Origin: Muricea muricata
Lineage: Eukaryota; Cnidaria; Anthozoa; Malacalcyonacea; Plexauridae
DNA length: 64,000 nucleotides
Direction: 5' to 3'
NCBI GenBank assembly: GCA_963855995.1
Contig: OY979721.1
Location: forward strand, 15,975,893 to 16,039,892
The position numbers and the translations under genes were made by a program. Shown here piece by piece: positions 1 through 12,600 of this stretch; position 1 is the stretch's first letter; every line of letters starts with the position of its first letter. Under the pieces are notes generated by a model. The model saw nothing but the letters and a program-made list of their open reading frames with translations. It did not search any database and was not told the DNA's origin.

Positions 1-193
1 AATTGCCTGGAACTACTTTTATAAATAACGGTTAGTAAAGTAAACTATTAGTCCAGAACTTTGCAAATGAAGTAAATTATATTTCATGACAAATTTAGTA
101 GCTTGAATTGAAAATGGTTGGTTTTAAAAACTAGTACTATGTTGTCAGCTAATCACCAGGAATGTGTGATTATTGGATTGTCTTATTCTTTAG

Positions 194-831
194 ACATATT
201 AACAATGGGGTGTATAGATGTGGATTTGCAACTACTCAAGAAGCATATGATGCTGCCGTTGTGAAACTTTTTGAATGTCTTGATAAGGTAGGAATAATGA
301 GAAATGCACAACCCAACATGTCAAACAATTGTAAATTTCATGAATATGTTAAGGCTGAGGAAATACTGTCCAAGAAAAGATACCTTGCTGGAAACAGATT
401 GACAGAAGCTGATGTTCGTCTTTTTGTCACATTGATTCGTTTTGATGTGGCATATCATGGTCACTTTAAGGTAATAAAAATGTTGACAAGAATGAGTTCC
501 AGTTAGTGTTTTTATTTATCATGTTTTTCTTTTTTTCTCTTCCCAGTGCAATAAAAAACGTATAATAGACTACCCAAACTTGTGGGGCTTCACGAAAGAT
601 ATTTATCAGACTAATGGTATTGCATCCACAGTGAATTTTGAACATATTAAGAAACTTTATCAGGTAATTGAAGAATTAAAATGCTTCTGATTTTTATAAC
701 TTATGATTATTTCTTTATGTGTATTTTTGTCATATTCTTAGGAAAGCCAAAGAACAATCAACCCACATGGAATTGTGTCAATTGGTCCTGATCTCAACCT
801 GGTGTCTGCGCATGGTCGTGACAAGATGTAA
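194..831 (+). CDS. Glutathionyl-hydroquinone reductase (ECM4/YqjG-type, omega-class GST fold), C-terminal exons
   Basis: Three exons can be read: 194-470, 547-663 and 742-831, ending in TAA. They give the C-terminal half of a glutathionyl-hydroquinone reductase, a cytosolic omega-like GST family enzyme that reduces glutathionyl-hydroquinones. The family signature is plain: an [18 protein letters not shown] block, then [16 protein letters not shown], a DYPNLWG block, [11 protein letters not shown], and the terminal [15 protein letters not shown] followed by AHGR. Introns have GT-AG ends and phases agree. The N-terminal thioredoxin-like domain with the catalytic Cys lies upstream of the window. 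Between the two C-terminal blocks there is an insertion of about 15 residues (291-345) relative to the usual family spacing. Identification is from motif recall of the family. Confidence 0.88.
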
Positions 832-945
832 AGATTGTATTGTAAATTCAGCTACAACAGTCATGTAATAAAATAAGCAATCACTTCGACATCTCAAAAT
901 ATAAAGATTGTATTGTAAATGTAGCTGCAACAGTCATGTAATAAA
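829..945 (+). repeat. Tandem duplication of the 3' UTR and poly(A) signal
   Basis: A block of about 43 bp starting at the stop codon (829-872) is repeated 73 bp downstream (901-945) with three or four mismatches. Each copy ends in AATAAA (867-872 and 940-945). The gene therefore has two nearly identical potential polyadenylation signals. Confidence 0.8.
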
Positions 946-3364
946 TTATCATTTTGATCCCACAAAGTAAACGCTTATAATCAAGGTTTAAAACGTTTTC
1001 AGAGTTGTTGAAAACATTAAATATGTAAAAAAGGTCCTTGAAGGTGTTGGCATTTCCTTTTGTCCAGATTTCCAATGTTTAAATTACTCTTGTTATAAAA
1101 CAAGTTTGTATGTTGCCTCAAGAAACCAGCTAAATTTTTAATTTTTGTACACGGAGAAGAGCAATTATACCTAAAACTAATTATTTATTCCATAAAAATG
1201 ATAGGTTGGGTCACATACAAAATATAAAACAGCACAGCATCTATTTTCAAAATGCCAATGACCTAGTTTACCAATAAGGTGACAAAAAGCTGCTAATAAT
1301 CTGTTGCTGGCCGTCAATTTACATTGACTGCAAATAGCTTTACTGAAGGAAACATTTCACTGAGCCCTCCTCCCCCCTCCCTATGGAATGCTTAAATGTT
1401 GTGCACCCGGCATCAGAATTTCTTTTTTTGTGCATCAGTTGCGTTCTAAACTTGTTAAGAATTGTGCATCAATATCACTAAAGTTTAAAATGCTTCAGAC
1501 AATACCAGCATCACTCCAGGTGTCCTCTGATCGTCACGACCATAGATTTGTAACTCAAAGCCCCTGCATTAATTGGAAATTCGGGGCCCTACCAACTAAT
1601 ATAATAAGGCCCCCTCAACAACTTGGAGCTGCATGTCAGTTAAAACAGGTGTAGGCATACAGGGCTCATTTTGTTTCGGGGGTAGAGCATGCATTGTACA
1701 CAGCAATACAGCAATTTGAAGGTTGCGAGGTGCCAATATGATTGGTGCCAAGCAAGAAAATTCTTAAAATTTAGAATCTCTAGTTCATTGGAAACGGCCC
1801 TTTCAAACATCTATGTATTCCTGAGTCCAGATATTAGTTAATTGTGTGGATGTGTGGTTCAATTCACAGCACTCTGTTGCATCACTTGTGCACCAAAAGC
1901 CAGTAATTTAAATTGTGCACTAGCTCGTGCACCAAAATTCCGTGTAATACACCGAACATGTCCGGCGCAAAACGTCTACCTCCCACACTGGTGACTGCCC
2001 GTAGCCGAAGGTGAATATGTGCAAAATAAATAGGCTAAAGAAAAATAGTGCATAAAAACCTGCATCGAAAGTCAAAACATTCATCAATACTTTGTTCATT
2101 TCTTCATCTGTAAGTCGTTTGATATTTAGAGCATTTCGTATTGTCTTTGTCGGGTCTCACTCTTTGTCTTTTTTAACAAAATATTTATTAATCTCCGCCA
2201 TTTTGGCTTTAAATTTTCCCGCCAATAATTTCCGCAGTCTAGTTTAGTGCGGGACATCCGCGCGCGGCGTGGGTACACGAACTCGACCAGAATGCTATGG
2301 CGTTTAGTAGAGGGCGTTTAGAGCCTCTAGAAGGGGTGAGTCTGTGAGGAAAATTGATTAATCACGTGGTATAAATGAAGCTGTCTGGTTGGACAATTTG
2401 AAGTTGAAGTATAATATTGTCAAATAAATTCAATAGAATGTTTCGATTGCATGGGCTTTTGTAGAAATACTGGTTATAAGTTTAACCAGATCATCTTAAA
2501 TATTGAACATTGATACTTGAGTACCTCAAGTCATGTCAATGGCTAGCATGTGCGTCTGATAACCATCTCAAACCGAACATCTTCAATTTAAACACCTTTA
2601 CAATCCATGAAAAGAATAAAATATTAAATTGCACTCATAATAAATTGCCTTCACGTCGTGGGTATGTACTGTTTTGCCTACAGTGAAATCAGGCGATCTT
2701 GTTAAATTCACAGGATGAGTATAATAACTTAAAAATCAGTACACCCGAGACTTAATTAGTTCATTGTTTTCAGTTCAGACAATGTTTTTTGCAACAGCAT
2801 GATATGTTTCATTGCATGTGAAAAATTCCAACCAGATGCCCATATCAATTCGTTATTGTTTCTTTTTACAAGCACAGAATAAACTTGTCGACAAATGTTT
2901 ACTTTATAACTGTCTTGTAAGGCATGAGAGCCTTACATATATCATAGCTCATTGCTATTGTTGCTGTCATGATAATATATTGATGTCCAGCTAGGACAAT
3001 TACATTGGGATTGTGTAATATCAGCACCGAGTGTTGTAAAGTTTTCGACCACTCAAAAGGCTCGCCGGATCATCTCAGAAGAAATTATTGTCCACTGGAA
3101 TTGAGATTTGCTTATATGGTATGTACTAAAGTTATGTGTATTTCTTGTATTTTGATAAGAATACGCATGCTTAAATACTCTGTTATCTTGTTGTGTAATA
3201 TCATAATGTCTCGTCTCCTCAGTTTGATTAAAGCTTCTACTAGTCGATTTTGAGGTAAATGTGTCCTAATTTGAGTGGAAGTCATATACATCCATGTCGA
3301 AATTCAAGTCGGGGGAAAAGTTAAGAAAAGTTCATCATCACCTCTTAGGTCCTACACCTTTGAA
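946..3364. other. Intergenic region without recognisable genes
   Basis: I see no supported exon here. Open frames are short, lack family motifs and do not form splice-consistent chains. A short CpG-rich patch lies near 2230-2285. No tRNA or other RNA gene was recognised. Confidence 0.5.
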
Positions 3365-3573
3365 TTTAAAATATAATTTTATGGAAACACCACGTAAGTT
3401 TATTATCGCAAAGCTTTCGATCCGTAAGCTCGGATATTCATCATCGTGCATTATTAGCAATGATGAAGATCCGATCTTACGGATCCAAAGCTTTGCGATA
3501 ATAGACTTGAATTTTTCCAGAAAAGTATATTTTAATTTGATAGCTATTCACCATGCATGCAAACATACAAGGA
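3365..3573. mobile_element. Hairpin MITE, family 1, copy 1
   Basis: A long imperfect inverted repeat: the left arm (3366-3434, containing CGCAAAGCTTTCGATCCGTA) pairs with the right arm (about 3460-3537, containing TACGGATCCAAAGCTTTGCG). A related copy lies at 44030-44217 in inverted orientation, sharing a unique flank (CTTGTATGTTTGCATG). A third, more diverged copy lies at 49566-49760. No coding capacity. Confidence 0.8.
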
Positions 3574-3896
3574 ACCTTTGAATTTACCATGTGTATGATT
3601 TTATTATCTAAGATTCTTTAATTAAAGCTTCGATGATACGTTAACTACACATCACTTGCTGCAAAGATTCAATGTTTATTTTACTTCTTTTTTATTTAAT
3701 ATGGAACTGAAAATACGGGGTACAATTAATATTACCACAGCTAGTGTTCTTACAAAACATGAATGTCCCTAAATGTCCTTGAATTTCGAAACAAATATCT
3801 AAGAAGTCTTTACGCCTGCAAAGTCCTCATCTCCTCCTTTTAAACGGGATCATATGAACAGCCGCCTAATATATATTTCGTTTTAAGGTTACCTGA

Positions 3897-6800
3897 ATGA
3901 TGTCTTCATTATTACTTGCAATGTTTTCTATTCTCATTGCATGCCTAAGAGGTATTTATGATTTGTGTGTGTGTGTCACTGGACATGTTGTACTAAGTTA
4001 CTGTTCTGAAATGGATCAGGAAGCGTTAGTTTATATCATAGCCAGTCCAGTAGTGCGCTCGCTTAGCCAAGGACATGCAAGAATTTCTCCGTGCTAATGT
4101 GTTTCTACAAGGCAAATGTTTTGATGACGACAGTTTGAAGCTGCTGAACAATACAGTTGTAAGATAAGAGGCCAGAATTCTTGGCTTTCACGTGACGTCA
4201 TAAATTTAACTGGGGGTCAACTCAAAATCGATACACAGTCATTAAAAGGAAATAATTTTTCACTGTATGTGTTGACCTTTTGTTTGGTAGCAAATATGAG
4301 CAATTTCATGAGATTTGTTCACTCCAGTACAGTATAATCATCAATACATTTTGGGTTGACCCCCACTCAGATTTACTGCAAAATGCCCTAGTGAAACCCA
4401 AGAATAGTTCCAGTGAAAGTATTTTTAATTTCGTTTCTTCCAGCTGAGAGTTCATACAAGGCACAGAGTAGACTGGAGGGGATTTTATTGACGAACTACC
4501 ACAAAGAGACGAGACCTGTTTTAAATCATAGCCACAATGTAACCGTCACTATTGGCATCTCGCTCAGTAGAATTCATGACATGGTAAGGCTACATCAGTA
4601 GGGTAGGATTAGGAGTCCTAGATGGAAGAGCTCAACTTCGTAGATGAGATCCTACGTGCTAACTAAACTCCTGATATCCTGACTAAACTGTTGATATGCT
4701 CTCTGGTGGAAGTAATATAATCTGATTTTTAGGATGACAAAAGTCAAGTCCTAACTCTAAGTCTTTGGACTCGCCAGGTAAACCACAGACCTCTGAACAT
4801 TCTCCTTAAAGAGCGATAGCTTTAAAGTCTTTTGAGACTTTCGTCACAGAAGCGTGCAGTTTTGAAACTGATCTTCAGAACAATAGGTTTTCCTGAGATT
4901 TAGCGTGAATCATGTTTGAAAATACAGGCGAGAAGTTAAATGTACATTTCTAGGTGTGGTATGACCCGCGTTTGACGTGGAACCATTCAGATTACGCAAT
5001 GATCAAACAAATTCATGTCGATCCTGATAAAATATGGGTGCCAGACCTCAAGGTGTACAATGAGTAAGTTAATTTTTCTCTGGAACATTTCCTAAATACC
5101 CACATCACTCTAATACAGACACTCTGATACAGACAGCTCTCCTTTAATATTAAGATTTCTTTCTAATAAATAGACATCTCTCTCTCTCATACAGACATTT
5201 AAATCTATTACAGACATTTCTCTAAAAAGCAGACAACTCTTTAATGCGGACATCTTTATACTAGAAAGATATTTCTAATACAGATATTTCCCTCTGATAC
5301 AGACATCACTGTCACACAGACATTTCTCTCTAATACAGACACCTCTCTAATACAGACATTTCTCTCTAATACAGACACCTCTCTAATACAGACACCTCTC
5401 TAATACAGGCATTTCTCTTTAATACAGACACCTCACTAATACAGACATTTCTCTCTAATACAGACACCTCTCTGATACAGACATTTCTGTCTAATACAGA
5501 CATCACTAGACTAGTACATTGCAGACATTTCTCTGTAATACAGAGATCTATCTAATATGAACGCATCTCCAATAACGAGGTACGTCTAACTCTGATACTC
5601 AACATCTACAGGAAGTTTCTCCCATTTTTTCAGGGTTGGTCAACACCAAGATCACGGTCTTGACCAACTGCATACAAAGGCAATAGTTTACTCTACCGGA
5701 AAAATTCAGTGGATGTCTCCCTCGGTGAAAAAATTATCTTGTCATGTCGATATGACGTTCTTTCCCCATGATTCTCAGGTAAGGCTTTCGGCTTCTGATT
5801 TTAAGCATTCAAGTGTTTGTCTACAATTGAGGATACACAGTTATCTTGATTATATTCAGAAAAACTGTAAGGCTGGTCTTTTTGTTTTCAGAACTGCAAG
5901 ATAAAGATAGGATCGTGGACTTATGATGGGTATTCCTTGGATGTCAAACCAGAAAATTACACTATGGACGTTTCAAAATCTCCTTCTAATCCTGAATGGG
6001 AATTGATTTCAACTTCAGTTGACAGAAATGTTGAAAGATATAAGTGCTGTCCGGAGCCGTATCCAGATGTTACGTATACCGTAAGATTGAAGCGCCGTGA
6101 GGGAAGTTATTGGATGAACTTCATATTTCCTGGAATATTTCTCACAGGTTAGGGTTTTTTTGTATAGCAATTAACAATATGTAAAGTACGATATACGAGA
6201 AATGTAAAGTTTAAATTGACCTCTGTCGTGTCTTTGACTGTGTGGTATGAGACCTGTGTCAAAACTCAGGATAATCAGTCGAAATTCTGAATAGTCTATC
6301 AAAACTCAGGATAATTAGTAGAAACTCTGGATAGTCAGTCGAAACTCTGGATAGTCAGTCGAAACTCAGGATAATCAGTCGAAACTTAGGATAATCGGTC
6401 CAAACTCTGAATAATCGGTCCAAACTCTGAATAATCGGTCCAAACTCTGAATAATCGGTCCAAACTCTGGATAATCAGTCGAAACTCTGGCAAAGGTACT
6501 CTTCACAAAATGGGTTCCAGTTCAGACGAAGCAGAAGATGATTTGAAGATGATTATCTTTAATCTTTAATCTTTAATCTTTAATCTTTAATCTTTAATAT
6601 AATTATTTAAACACGGTAGCCTATTCAGTAAAATATTTACAATCTGATTTTCAAAGGGCCGTGTAACTACACTATAATAAAAATACAAAATACAATAATA
6701 ATGGAAGTAGATATTAGATTCGTCGCTTGAACGCAGATAAGGAAAGTTCGTCAAAGTTCTCAGTTATGCTATTTGGTAATTCGTTCCACCCTTGTGCTGC

Positions 6801-8420
6801 CCTATACGAAAAGCTTCTTTTGAGAAAGTTAGTTTTTGGCTTTGGCAAAGCTAATTTAGAGTTATTACTTCATTATTGCATTTAATAAATAATTCTTGAA
6901 GATAAGTAGGAAGCCTATCTGTTAGAGCTTTAAATGACATAATAATCTCCCTTCTTTTTAAAGTGTTTTCAATAGGTATCCATGAGAGATCGGCAAGTAT
7001 TTGGGTAGAACGAACATCATACGTTTGACCAGTAATTACTCGTGCTGCTCTCCTTTGCAATTTTGAGAGTTTACTAAGGATGGTACTAGAACCATCATTC
7101 CACACTGTTGAGCAATATGTAATGTAAGGTAATATCTAAAGTTCCGACGCATGGCGATCTTTTAGTCGTCTCCCTCCACGCATGTTTTGATATTTTTCTG
7201 AAACCATGATGTTCATTCAACTCTGTTGATACATTAAAAGTGCTTTTTTGTAAAAAAGTTCAGTGTGCATCTCTTCTTGTAGTGTTGACAATGATGACTT
7301 TTGTAACACCAGCATCAGACACAGGAGAAAGAATAGGTCTGGTTTTGACTTCATTGGTGTCCATGTTTTTCTTCCTAAAATTGGTCAGTGAACGTACGCC
7401 GGCGTCTGACACCATACCCTTGTTGAGTGTATATTTTGTTACGTTAAGTTTCGAGGTAATACGTTGTTGAAAATTCATTTTTGTTTGCGTGTGTTTTGAT
7501 GGATTCTATCTCGTCGTTTCCAAGCGTTTTCACAGCGGCCAAAATGAAAATGAGGTTTATACTGGGTTTAAAGTACACCAAAAAGTTGAGAGCTTTTTGA
7601 AATATTTTAAAATGTAAACGCTTGGAAACCGTGCACTTTGCATGTTCTGTATAGTTTTCTACCTCTTTATTTAGATAGGGTTGATATTGTACTCCGCCTG
7701 TCTGTCATTAAACGCCTACCACAAACACCCAGCTCTGGGCGAGATGCCCAATTACGTGCGTAATGTTGTGTTGGGGAATCTTGGTAATCTTTGGACACTG
7801 AGGGAGGATCGCCAGCGTATCAAAAGACGACTAAGAGCGCTGCAAAACCTTTCTTTAATGAAAAATAACATCAAAAATGAATTGGAGAATATCAGGAATG
7901 GTCTTTCTAGTTCAAATGTTGGATTGGAGTGTGATGGTGAAAAGGTTTTTGTGGAAAATTGCAACGATAGTTGTAATAAAGGTGAGAGCAAATCTTATCT
8001 CAAATTGTAGCGAATAAGATTTTCATCAGATTTTCGTTTAAAAAATTATATCTTTAATTTCTAGACATGAACGACATTCCAAGTAAGCGGAGTACTGCTA
8101 GTAGCACGAGTAGAACCAATGTGCGATTGGAGGACATAACCGACAGCGAATGTCCAACCACGCATGTATCCTTCGTTGAAAATGCTAACCATGAGCTACC
8201 ACCAGCATGTAATTGTTCAAAGGTGATCAACAGTATGATAAAAGGCAACAAACGTTTGCTCTTCGCAATACGTCAAATTGTCTATGTGGCTCGTCAGCTT
8301 GATAAAACTGCATCTGAAAAAGAGAGCTGGTTGATTGCTGCTACCATTCTTGATCGAGTGTTCCTGGTTTTCTTTGTTATCCTCTTCATTATTATTTCTC
8401 TGATAAATTTCCTGTGGTAA
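3897..8420 (+). CDS. Nicotinic acetylcholine receptor-like alpha-type subunit, gene 1 (Cys-loop cation channel)
   Basis: Nine exons: 3897-3951, 4444-4583, 4733-4777, 4954-5063, 5634-5778, 5892-6147, 7283-7455, 7675-7981, 8065-8420. All phases join, giving 528 residues. Exon 1 is a signal peptide. The extracellular domain carries LWTRQVWYDPRLTW (loop D region), WVPDLKVYN (loop A), a Cys-loop with 13 residues between cysteines (CHV..FFPHDSQNC), SWTYDG (loop B) and adjacent cysteines in YKCCPEPY (loop C), the hallmark of alpha subunits. M1 contains FIFPG; M2 starts GERIGLVLTSLV, with Glu at -1' predicting cation selectivity; M3 follows, then a cytoplasmic loop of about 150 residues, and M4 ends at the C-terminal NFLW. 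The protein should form a pentameric ligand-gated channel in the plasma membrane. The ligand cannot be inferred, since cnidarian members vary. Confidence 0.93.
5100..5565. repeat. Minisatellite in intron 4 of channel gene 1
   Basis: About two dozen degenerate copies of a 17-20 bp unit resembling CTCTCTAATACAGACATTT fill the intron between exons 4 and 5. Units alternate between ACATTT and ACACCT endings. Confidence 0.85.
6256..6490. repeat. 20-bp tandem repeat in intron 6 of channel gene 1
   Basis: About twelve copies of a 20-bp unit resembling GAAACTCTGGATAATCAGTC. Four consecutive copies near 6400-6470 are almost identical, which suggests recent expansion. Confidence 0.88.
6546..7136 (-). 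mobile_element. 5'-truncated non-LTR retrotransposon (CR1/L2-like) with 7-bp repeat tail
   Basis: On the minus strand, 7136 down to about 6850 reads as the C-terminal end of a LINE reverse transcriptase. It has a YCSTVWNDG block, then LSKLQRRAARVITGQTYD, LSWIPIENTLKRRE and LPTYLQELF, which is the classic post-RT tail of CR1/L2/Jockey-type elements. Stops and frame changes follow, so it is dead. Its 3' end (6555-6600) is a run of TTTAATC units (GATTAAA on the element strand), like the short tandem tails that end CR1/L2 elements. It sits antisense inside intron 6 of the channel gene. Confidence 0.82.
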
Positions 8421-9671
8421 AGATACTCGGGCTACTTTATGTTACTTCTATATATTATTGGACTTCAAGTAAATCCTGAGATCACTCTGTTGGCGCAAAG
8501 AGAATGATACAGATTACTATGTGCTATTTTACCAACTTATTTTTCTACTTAACTACTACATGCGGTCTTCATGATCACTTGCATTGGAATGCTTTAGGAA
8601 AACAATTTTATCATCAAAGAACTGCGCTGCTAATTTTAATCCGAAATCCAACAATAGAAATTTTAACTGAAAAAACATGATAAACATCTGTGAATTAAAC
8701 AACGAATGTTTTAGTACATAGTGTAGTTTCCTTTGTCTAGATCAGAGTGCGTTTTCCCGCTTACTGCTTTTATACAAATCATTTCATTAGTCCTTTGTAT
8801 ATTTCGGGGCTTTAATGTAGTGCTTCAAGCGAAACAATCAATTGATTGATTAAAATATATATACATAAACACATAATTATGTCTAGTTGTTATATTCCAG
8901 CATTGTATATTCAAATTCAAAATAGTCCCCGTGAAAATATGCTATTAACCAACTTCTGTTTATTAAAATAGCGTATTAATAGTTTCTTTTGAAATTTTAA
9001 TAATCTCTGTAGTCTCCAAACAGACTCAACATGTGACCAAACTGAAGTTTAAGCAGTCCCTACCACGAAAAACATCGAATATTTCAAACATAAGTCAAAT
9101 TTTCAAATATTTTTAAGGATATCGATTTGGTATTTAAAAATTGTTATGTGCCCAGCATGTCATGTTGTTAATGGACGAGGTTTTGTTGAAACGTCATCGT
9201 CATCACCAGCATGAGCCTAAGATGATGTTTTTAAGCCACGCTTTGCAAATGTGTTAATTTATTTCGCGTTGCTAGAAACAGGTAATCTAAACTACGCAAA
9301 AAGATACATAATTTGTGCAATAAATCATCAATATTTGTCACTGCAGAATTCGTGTTGCAGTATAGATTTATGCGCACTTTGACTTACTGCAGTGCTGATC
9401 ATAGAGTTACGAGGTAAGATTCCTTTGATAAGCAAATCTTGAATAGCAGACTCGAATTCATAGTTGAGTTTCTGCTCTTTGGTTGTCCGACGCCTTAAAT
9501 GCGAACTTCTATCAACTCTGACCTATCTAATTAGCCATCAATCAAATGTGTATTAAGCTCAATACCAACAGAGTACAGTAATTGAAAATGTCGACAGTGT
9601 AAAATTTGTTCTGTTATAAATTCATCGTAGGATAAAAGAAAACAAGAAGACTATACATAAAAGAGAATAAA
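8421..9671. other. Spacer between the two channel genes
   Basis: About 1.25 kb, AT-rich. It should hold the 3' UTR of gene 1 and the promoter of gene 2. No exon, canonical AATAAA close to the stop, or repeat family was identified. Confidence 0.5.
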
Positions 9672-12600
9672 ATGCAGTTGCTGCTATTTTGTTTTCTATG
9701 TCCTTTTGGACTACAAAAAATGACGAGTGGTAAGTTTTAAGATTTCGTACGGTATATTAATCCTTTTGTTCAAATTCTTGTCAATTTAGCTATTATCTCA
9801 CTTAGGATTATGCATCTTTTTAAGCTGACAGTATATTTGACGCCAAAGTTCGTCTAGAAAAAATGATATTGAAAAACTACACGAAGGAAGCAAGACCTGT
9901 CCTTAATGTTAGAGATAATGTCACAATAACCGTTGGAATATCTTTGTATCTCATCAGAAATATGGTACGGTAAACCTGAATGGCTTTCGCTTCAAACTTT
10001 CTAGGAGTCGTGGTTGACTATCGGACAATGGTTAGATCCTGGGTTACGTTATCTAGGACTTTTCGACCTATGTTGCTTTGGAGTACACATTAACAAACTT
10101 CCATTTTAAACACTAGAAAAACACAGCAAATCACTATGTTGACATTCACTGCAATGTAGTATCAATCAGTTTTAATGGTATTCATTATCTCTTTTTTTCG
10201 AACATTATTTGATGCGACATAATTGTTTATTTGTCCTTCAGGATGACAAATATCAAATGCTAACTACAAGTTTGTGGATACGCCAGGTATATTACTTTAG
10301 CAGGAGCTGCATGTCATACAATAAGATTTCACTCTAGCGACTTCTCTACTAGGTGTGGTATGATCATAGATTAACATGGACACCATCAAAATTTTCCTCT
10401 GTAAAAAAGATCAACATTCCTGCGAAAAAAGTTTGGACCCCAGATATCAAGGTTTACAACGAGTGAGCTGAGTTATGGATAAATAATTTGCTCTAGTTCC
10501 CTTATGTACATTTTTTGTTTAAAATAGCTTTATCTTTTTTTCTAGAGTAAATCGTGGTCAATACAGTGGCCTAGATCAATTTCAAACTCGAATTATTGTC
10601 AATCATGATGGAAAGGTTCAATGGATGGGACCGACAGTAATGCGGACATCATGTCAAGTTGATATAAGAATGTTTCCTTACGATACGCAGGTACAAAGAG
10701 TTTAAGAGGATCCTGAAGGGTAAAATTGGAGCTGGGAATTGCCTATTTTTTCCTGGGAAAATGGGAATTTCATGCACTGGGACTGGTATTCATTGCCCAA
10801 AAAAAAACTATCGAAAATGGGAGTGGGATTAAGATTTGCGCAAGATAGCTATTTGGACCACGGGATTTGTGCAATTGCACAATACGATTTTGTCAAAATG
10901 TGGCCTGGGAAGTGGGAACAGGGACCTTCTTCAGGATCCTCGTTTAACAATGCTAATGCACAATTTAGCCAAATCAAGTTATAGTTAAATGATATCTAGT
11001 TTTGTCATTGATTTTTTCTCGCTTGTCAGGTTTTATGGCCAGTGTGATAGTCTTATTTTTTGACAACAATACGATACATGAGTATGCATGAACCTCCTGA
11101 AGGGAAGTGTATACAAAGTATCGCATGCTGAAAATTAGCAATGATTAAATTGATAACTAAGCAGTAATAATTAATTAAGAATATTGAAAAAAATACGTAT
11201 TCAATGAGTGTCTAAAAACAGTGATACAGAATGATCCAGATTTGCATTAACTTCCTCGCAATTTTTTAAGCTTTAGAACATGACCGTTGAGGTGGTTTGA
11301 TTAGAAATCTATAAAATTTGTGTCGTTCTGTCCCAGTGTACACTACTGATACTCGTACAAAGCACTCGTGTCAGTACTCACAGATAAAGAACGGCCGTTC
11401 ATATGTTAAATATTACACATTTTTAATACTGCCCCATTTCTCATTTCAGATATGTCGTATAAAAATAGGTTCTTGGACGTACGATGGTTTTGCGTTAGAT
11501 GTTCAGCCTGAATCCTACACCATGGATATTTCAAAATCTCCATCGAATCTCGAGTGGCAGGTGGTATCGACTTCAGTGCAGCGTCAAATTCAAACTTATT
11601 CATGTTGTCCCGAGCCGTACCCGGATGTAACGTACACTATTAGCATCAAACGACGACAACAAAGTTATGCCGTCAACTTTATATTTCCTGCTGTGTTATT
11701 GACAGGTTAGAATGACACTAATACTTCATAATAAATACTTTATAACAATTCCTGGGTTAGGTTAATATGTTAGCCATAGAATACTTATAGACAGAAGTCA
11801 CAGTTAGTGTCAAGGAATGAAAACAAGATAAAAGTCTGGACTGCGATAATCTATCCCTATTTGCTCCACACTAGTGCCCAATAAATCAAAAGTAAACTAA
11901 CTTCATTTATATATCCATGTCACATTACCTGAATGGTATCGCATTAGTTGAGAGCAGTTGCGATTTCTCGACTCCTGCTGAGTAAATTTCAATTGTTCAT
12001 CATAATTGTATCATTATTAGTTTCTTTAGAAATTCATTGTTTTTACTGTCCACTCGGAGCCAAAAACGATAGGATTATTCAATACCTAAAACGATAGAAA
12101 CAGAACTTATGCTCGTATCGTCCAGATAGTGAATGGGGATTGAGGATTCAATAGTTCTGTATAATTTTATTCATGCCTTAAGATTACCCCATTGACTTAT
12201 TTTTTAACTTTTGGTAAATATCTTTGTTCACACATTTAGCATTGACTGTCATGGCGTTTGTAACATCTCAAGAAAGGATTGGTCTTGTACTGACATGTCT
12301 TGTTTCAATGTTTTTCTTTCTAAAAATGGTCGCTGAAAGAACACCGTCGTCAGATACCGTTCCTTTACTCAGTATTTACTACGTCATCTTGTGCTTGGAA
12401 GTGACTTTGATATTTTACGCAGTCTGTATCACTTTGAATGCTTACCATAGAAATCCAGCATTCATCAGCATGCAGGCAGGCTTCCGCTGGTTTGTTGTAA
12501 AGAAATTGGGCCATTTTTGGGGCAACGATAGTATCACTGATGAGATCCGACAAAAACTCGAATCTCTTCAAGCTATTTCAAACCTGGCAAAGAGCAAATA

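Noticed and set aside
5713..5904. A separate 63-codon gene
   Set aside because: It starts inside exon 5 of channel gene 1 and reads on into the intron.
10739..10984. An 81-codon frame in intron 5 of channel gene 2
   Set aside because: Gly/Trp-rich by composition, not splice-compatible in length with the conserved 145/256-nt exon pair, and absent from gene 1.
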